A stretch of 64,000 nucleotides of DNA, from NCBI GenBank assembly GCA_028583605.1, contig CM053333.1, positions 31,945,976 through 32,009,975 on the forward strand, given 5' to 3'. The notes beneath the pieces were generated by a model. That model ran no database searches. It saw only the letters and a program-made list of their open reading frames with translations, and was not told the origin of the DNA. Of the stretch, positions 58,997 to 64,000 are shown in pieces. The position numbers and the translations under genes were made by a program. This DNA comes from Dastarcus helophoroides. Its lineage: Eukaryota > Arthropoda > Insecta > Coleoptera > Bothrideridae. The first letter of the stretch is position 1; the number at the start of each line of letters is the position of its first letter.

Positions 58997-61524
58997 CTAA
59001 TTATTATTTATCCACGGACTGACTAACCATTCAGATATTGATTCAATTACCGGAATGACTGATTCCTTTTGTTTCTCTTGAGGCTCTTCAATTTTTTCAA
59101 TATCAATATCTTCATTTTCGTACCATTCTATATCATGGGTATTATTATTGTATGATGTAAGACACAGGCTCTGTCCAGCACGACGACGCAATAATTTAAT
59201 AGGATGAAAATTCTCAGTATGAGCACACTGGTACTTGTGAACTGATTGACGATGGATTTTCACATTTTTATTTGATGCAAAGTACAATCCACATGTTGGA
59301 CATGTACGTGCCATCAATTGCATTTGAACCGTAGGACAATAAAAGTCGTATGGTGTTAAAATAAAATCTGGGCGGCTAGGAATTTCAATGTTTAGAGATA
59401 ATTGCACAAATAAAGGACAAAAATTAGCATTTGCTTGGACTTTAGGAAGTTGTATATCTAAAGTTTGCGCTTGTCGAAGAGGATAAGGTGATGGAATAAA
59501 TCCATCTGGTAATATCATTCGCAAATTACTTCGAAATTTTCCACAGCATCTAAATTATGTGCATTTGCTAATTTGCAGTAAATACTGAGATTGTCTTACA
59601 TGTCTACAGTACCAATCAGGAGTCCATTCCACTAAACTTCTATCAATATTATCACTACCAGGATCTACGTATTCAGCAACAACTGGCTTATCATCAATAA
59701 TTAACTTACTCCATATTTGCGCTGAAATATCACCAGCCATTCAAGTTCATTATCAATTGTACGTCGCTGATCATCAAGATGATTACCAAAATAATCTTAC
59801 GGTAAGACAAGTCCAGATAATTGATGACTCACTGGAGCCATTCTACGCTCTACTCGATTGAAGCAACTTCTTCCGGGAGCGTTAGTGATAATAAATATAG
59901 CATCAAGATCAAATTTACGAAAGTGGGAAACAGCATGAGAGATGACTTGAGGAAAGCGTGGATTTTCATCAGGTCCTCCGCCAACAGTCATGATTATAAC
60001 TGGTTGTATATTATTATAATCTGTTTTGGCCAGGGATTGAAATTCTCCTAGCTCCATAAGATGTTCTAGATCGATGCTATGAGTGCGTGCAGATGATGAA
60101 TGTTTTCCTGATCTGATTGCAACGTACGTAGGTCCACTGTATGTCACTGCTTCAGGTTAGCCCATTCCATCAGTATTAATTTCAATGCCAGCATATACTG
60201 AAGGTATTAATTTATGTTTTTCTGCCACCACCCAGTCGTGATCTGGTAGTCGTACTCGATATTCCATATGCATCAGAAAGGGTGCTTGTTTTTCTACAGC
60301 AGTTTTACCAATTGGAATGCGCGCTTTGTCGTCCTGTAACAAGAAGAAAACCTGAGCAGGCCCAAGCATGGAGGCGAGAGACTCGATAGCCCGGATAGAA
60401 GCAGTGCAAAATTTATCATCGGGATGGCTTTTGTGTTCATCATTTGTTGCTCTCGCCAGTTTTACCGGAACTGTTACTACGTGATTTTTTCCTTGAATTG
60501 TAGTAGAACATCCAGGTAAAAGACGAAGATACGTAGCACTTCGTGATAGATTGAAACCTAACGTCTCTAGTTCTTTGACCAAGTCATCTCGAGTTCTACA
60601 GCTTCTTACCATTTCAGTTTGGCGTTTCTCATCTGCACCACCTCCAAAATTCGCAATTTCTGCTAAAACTTTCAACAGCTCAGGTTGAGCTTCCTCCAAA
60701 CAAGGGCGACCCACTGTCTCGTGCACATTTAATTGCTGTTTTACAACTGGATTCTTAATAACATCTTTTATCAATGCCTGTCTTTTTTTCTGAAACTTTT
60801 TTGATATTCAGCGTTTCGTTTTTTACTAGCAAGTTGTTTTTTAGCTTCACAGAGGTTTTTTTGCAATTTAGTGATTTCTTGATTGATCCTCGAGTCCTCC
60901 AAGACCAGAATCCCGACGTAAAATACTTGTATTTAATTCACTCTCCATCAATGAATTTTTTTTTTCAATTGCAACTTGTGCTGGAGTAGGATGACATGTT
61001 AATTGTGATTTATCAGGAATCGCCTCTTTTGGAATCAGTCTGTGCGCCATATCGACTTCTCTAGTGCATAATGCGACAGAAGAATCTGTTGAGCTTTTGT
61101 CCATCAAAGCAAGCGGTCCACCAGACACATTTTGCTGTAAGAAGTGATTTTGACTATAGCTTAGCATACACAGCAAAATATGCGTAACTTATAAGTTTAT
61201 TTAAATAGAATTTTACATATAACAATTACTTAAAAATAATATTAAAATATTGATAATATTTTGAACAAAAAAACTTAGAAATAAAGTGCCAACTAACCTG
61301 TTTAAAAAAATCCGGGCATGTTGGTTTCTTTTCTTAGCAGCAAGCTGTTTTAAATCATTTATTTTTTGAGATACAAATTTTCCGAAAGCATTGTCATCAT
61401 TTTTGAAAACTTCTTTGTTGGTTGTCCAGAATAAATTAGAAGCTTGTTGATAAACCTTTGGTGTTTTATCTGGGAAACCTTCTACCCACGCTTTAAATAA
61501 CAGTGGATGTAAGTATCCAGACAT
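58997..61524 (-). pseudogene. Transposase-like gene with zinc finger, inactivated
   Basis: Read on minus. The start is ATG at 61522-61524 (MSGYLHPLLFKAWVEGFP); exon 1 ends CAG|GTTAGT at 61298, and the intron is about 130-165 bp with the acceptor uncertain (61135-61165). Next come a coiled-coil-like Lys/Gln segment (near 60800-60890), ETVGRPCLEE, GKNHVVTVPVKLARA, FFLLQDDKARIPIGKTA, MEYRVRLPDHDWVVAEKHKL, TYSGPTYVAIRSGKHSSS, MTVGGGPDENPRFP, ITNAPGRSCFNRVERRMAPV, and a C2H2 finger CPTCGLYFASN...H-x4-H near 59245-59310. This order suggests an RNase H-fold (DDE-type) nuclease with a C-terminal zinc finger. Lesions: a frame change near 60900, a shift at the T7 run 60783-60789, TAA stops at 60157-60159, 59797-59799 and 59555-59557, and a shift near 59740. 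The frames otherwise continue smoothly. I recall similar multi-copy proteins in several invertebrates but cannot name the family. Confidence 0.82.
61135..61297 (-). other. Probable intron of the transposase-like gene
   Basis: The donor CAG|GTTAGT is at 61298/61297. TTCTTACAG at 61135-61143 is the best-looking acceptor but gives the wrong phase for the following frame; AG dinucleotides at about 61158-61165 restore phase. The sequence is AT-rich with stops in all frames. A spliced transposase argues for a eukaryotic element. Confidence 0.5.
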
Positions 61525-61834
61525 GTTAGATAAAATAAATATTCTAAAAGGAAATGAGGTATATTTTTGAGATTTCAAGTAACAGGGAAATCCCCGATCA
61601 ACGAGAACAACAACGAAATAGTAGAAAGTCTAGAAGTACTGACAACATATGATTCTTGTAAGATTCAATACTGAGTAAGAGAGATAAAGCACAGATGGCG
61701 CTATCCAATAATGCCATTTAGCGCGAAAGTGGTAAAATTTCTAATTCGAAATTTTACGTAATATCAAATTCTCTACCCTCCCTCCCTATAGTAAGAAACT
61801 ATAATATTTAATCAACACCCCCCCCCCTTAAATA
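61525..61834. other. Right subterminal region of the DNA transposon
   Basis: The putative 5' UTR and promoter side of the transposase, with TTACGTAAT, TAGTAAGAAACTATA and a C run (61817-61827). No TATA box can be assigned with confidence. Confidence 0.4.
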
Positions 61835-61859
61835 TCTTACATAATTTATAAACGGCCCC
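61835..61859 (-). repeat. Right terminal inverted repeat of the DNA transposon
   Basis: On minus: GGGGCCGTTTATAAATTATG plus TAAGA; 23 of 25 bases match the left end. Confidence 0.9.
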
Positions 61860-61862
61860 TAT
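61860..61862 (+). repeat. Putative 3-bp target duplication, right (TAT)
   Basis: Matches 58688-58690. Confidence 0.5.
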
Positions 61863-62671
61863 CTATTTTGCTCCAAAAATTAGACTTTTATCCCAAATCT
61901 TCCTTTCTCTTCAAAACTCGACCATTTGTGAAAATGTTTGCTTTTTTCCAATTTGACTTACTTACTTCTCAAAAATTCATCTTTTGTCGAATTTTTAATA
62001 AAAAAAGTAAACATTTGGAGTAACTGGAGATGTTACGTAAAATTGTTTTTGAGGATTTTGACCTCTTTTTCAAAGTTCTCTTTTTTCGAAATTTAGATCT
62101 ATTCTCAAATGCCACTTTTTCCCCAAAATTTTGAAATTTAACTTTCTCTGGAAAAATGTACATTTTTTATTTTCTTCTACTCTGAAAAACTTCAGCTTTT
62201 TAAAAGTTCGATGATTTTTTCCAAGATTTCAAAATTTTTTTTTCCAAATTTCAAAATGTTTTTTCGACTTTGTTCTAATTTGCGGCTTTTTTCTAGAACT
62301 TGCTACATTTTTTTTTAAATTCGTCCTTTTTCCAAATTTAGCCATTTTGCCCAAATATTGACTTTTACTAAACGTTTAAACTTTTATTTAGTTTCCACAA
62401 ATTTGGACCTGTTTCGCAAAATTCGGTTTTTTTCGAAATTTCGGCTTTCAAAATTCGACATTTTATTGTTTCTGCAAGCTGCGATTATTTCAACGAGATT
62501 TGTCAATTTCAAAATGTTTGACTTGGTCTCAAAATTTGACTTTTTTCTTCAAATTTGACCTTTCTTTAAAGTTCAACATTTTTCTCAAAACTGGAAGTTG
62601 TATCAGTATTGTCGTTTCTTTCGAAAATATTTTTATCAATTCTATCAAAATTCGAATTTATCTGAACATTT
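61863..62671. repeat. Degenerate T-rich satellite-like DNA
   Basis: Usual vocabulary. 62139-62225 is repeated almost exactly at 63813-63899 (one difference in 87), on the other side of the retroelement. Confidence 0.65.
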
Positions 62672-63735
62672 GGAGTTCTGGATTCTGGATTCTGGATTCG
62701 TTGTGGGTTGCCTAAAAATTTAGGCCAGCACTTAGGTCCCCTTTCCGGGCCCATTGTGCTATCCCCGTGATTGAGGTGTCCTTGGTCATTCATTCAGCCA
62801 CCCAACCTTGTCGAGAAACTGAAGAACGTCCCTTGGATGCGCCTCTCTCAAACTGGCCACACTAGGCCAGAAGTCCCCCAGCGTGGATCCTCTGATTGAT
62901 GCTAGTGCCGGGCAGTGACACATCACGTGCTCGACACTCTCATCTTCTTCTAAGCACCCTCTGCAGCTCGGGTCGTTTATGATTCCCATTCTGTGGAGGT
63001 GTTTGTTTAATCGACAGTGACCTGTCCATATCCCTACAAGTTTCCTGAGATTATTCCTTGAGAGTTGTAGGCATAGTTTTGCCCTTTCCCTGCACGGCAT
63101 TCTAATGAATGCGTGAGTGTGTCGGCATGTTGTTATTGAAGCCCATAAGGCTTTGTGTTTACGATAAGTTTCTTCGTTAAGTAGGGATCTTACGGTTGAT
63201 CTTGCCAGGGAAAGGGTTGTATCGGGTCCAACGAATTGTCCCTCCTAACCATTCCTCGCCAGTTTGTCAGCGCGTTCGTTTCCCTCTTTCCCAGAATGTC
63301 CTTTGATCCATATTAGATCAATTGCATTCTCTTGTGATAGATGTTCTAGAGCTAGGTGGCAATTCCATACCAGCACTGAGTTTGTTTTCACATTCCTCAG
63401 GGCCTTAAGGGCTGCCTGGCTGTCCGTCTTTATTTGGATATATTTTCCTGTAATGTTCAGTTGCGTCATTTGTTCGGCGCTATATAAAATTCCCAACATC
63501 TCCGCTTGAAAGATTGTTGAGTATTTATCTAGCTTAATACTTACACTTAGGTTCAGGTCTTCCGAGAAGATTCCTGTTCCAGTGCCCGTATTTGTTTTCG
63601 ATCCATCCGTGTATATACTTACGTCTGGTATCCTTGCTTGTACTTCCTCCATTTTTATACGGTAGGATTTTGTGAAGTTATATTTCACCAGTAGATGGTC
63701 CATCGGCGCATCCAGAATAGGTACCTTTTAGAGCG
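62672..63735 (-). mobile_element. 5'-truncated non-LTR retrotransposon, copy 2
   Basis: Minus-strand copy of the element at 20072-21110. It retains the full C-terminal tail and stop, the 3' UTR and a terminal (TCCAGAA)3-type short repeat at 62672-62695. Its 5' truncation, at about 63735, falls at nearly the same element position as in copy 1. Confidence 0.88.
62786..63703 (-). pseudogene. Non-LTR ORF2 C-terminus: RNase H plus Cys/His tail, one in-frame stop
   Basis: Residues 1-152 (63703-63245) carry an RNase H domain with all four acids visible: YTDGSK (Asp33), QAEMLGIL (Glu68), IKTDSQ (Asp94) and NERADKLA (Asp146), with IKGHS between the last two. A TAG at 63245-63247 interrupts it where copy 1 reads through; the same frame then continues to the end. 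The tail GHCRLNKHLHRMG, CRGCLEEDESVEHV and MCHCPAL is a Cys/His block, ending VGWLNE before the stop at 62786. The upstream reverse transcriptase and endonuclease are missing. The antisense frame 63264-63509 is a shadow. Confidence 0.88.
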
Positions 63736-64000
63736 CCTCCTCCATTATGCGCCGGTGACCCACCATTTTAATTCATCTTGATTCTCCAAATTTCAAATTT
63801 ATTCTCAAAATTTAACTTTCTCTGTAAAAATGTACATTTTTTATTTTCTTCTACTCTGAAAAACTTCAGCTTTTTAAAAGTTCGATGATTTTTTCCAAGT
63901 TTTCAATTTTTTACAATGTCTTTTTTCGAAATTTTAGAATTTTTCACAAAATAGTTTGTCTAAACATTTCAGGTTTTTAAATTTGTTCTGCGAATTTCAA
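63736..64000. repeat. T-rich satellite-like DNA with direct repeat
   Basis: Contains the second copy (63813-63899) of the 87-bp repeat seen at 62139-62225. No gene. Confidence 0.7.

Larger units (their letters stand above)
58691..61859 (-). mobile_element. DNA transposon with terminal inverted repeats, 3.17 kb
   Basis: The left end GGGGCCGTTCATAAATTACG and the inverted right end GGGGCCGTTTATAAATTATG are both followed by TAAGA, so 23 of 25 bases match. Both subterminal regions contain C/G runs and TAAGA-type words. The interior is filled by a minus-strand transposase-like relic (58997-61524). With terminal repeats, a possible TAT target duplication and one gene this has the form of a complete cut-and-paste element. 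I cannot place it in a named superfamily; the transposase tail (GPDENPR, then NAPGRS and VERR) distantly recalls ISAzo13-type enzymes, which is inference. Confidence 0.85.

Overview
This window looks like AT-rich, gene-poor eukaryotic DNA, most likely from an arthropod or another invertebrate. That is an inference. It rests on a spliced transposase relic, non-LTR retrotransposon fragments with invertebrate-style RNase H and reverse transcriptase domains, hAT-like termini, hammerhead-bearing repeats and a very high load of degenerate satellite DNA. I found no convincing host protein-coding gene, rRNA or tRNA. Nearly every open reading frame is a by-product of simple sequence or satellite DNA.

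Layout. 1-8.5 kb: degenerate T-rich satellite, a Penelope-like terminal fragment (855-1043), a hairpin (1141-1285), a 140-bp tandem repeat (5852-6366) and a large purine microsatellite (7245-8495). 8.7-9.5 kb: three arms or copies of a palindromic repeat. 9.5-18.4 kb: degenerate repeats and a 2.08-kb tandem duplication with a nested 339-bp period. 19.2-23 kb: long polypyrimidine tracts in a higher-order repeat, interrupted by a 5'-truncated non-LTR element. 23-32.4 kb: unique AT-rich DNA, degenerate repeats and one palindromic copy. 32.5 kb: a well-formed hammerhead ribozyme motif. 33.5-34.7 kb: a broken reverse transcriptase fragment abutting a palindromic copy. 36.8-41.1 kb: a 530-bp satellite array. 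42.5-44.5 kb: a hAT-like element with an 8-bp target duplication. 44.6 kb: a palindromic copy with a hammerhead-like core. 44.8-46.5 and 50.3-51.1 kb: two arrays of a 16-bp repeat carrying TGACCTTGA. 46.7 kb: a second, decayed hammerhead copy. 51.9-55.3 kb: further satellites. 58.7-61.9 kb: a complete but inactivated DNA transposon with terminal inverted repeats. 62.7-63.7 kb: a second copy of the non-LTR 3' region.

The window is a graveyard of mobile elements set in satellite DNA. The most interesting thread is self-cleaving RNA. One motif has every conserved hammerhead core position and a two-part helix I. A degenerate second copy, a palindromic family and two Penelope-like fragments show hammerhead-like cores. 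The second thread is the 3.2-kb DNA transposon, whose transposase relic combines an intron, a coiled coil, an RNase H-like (DDE-type) core and a C2H2 zinc finger.
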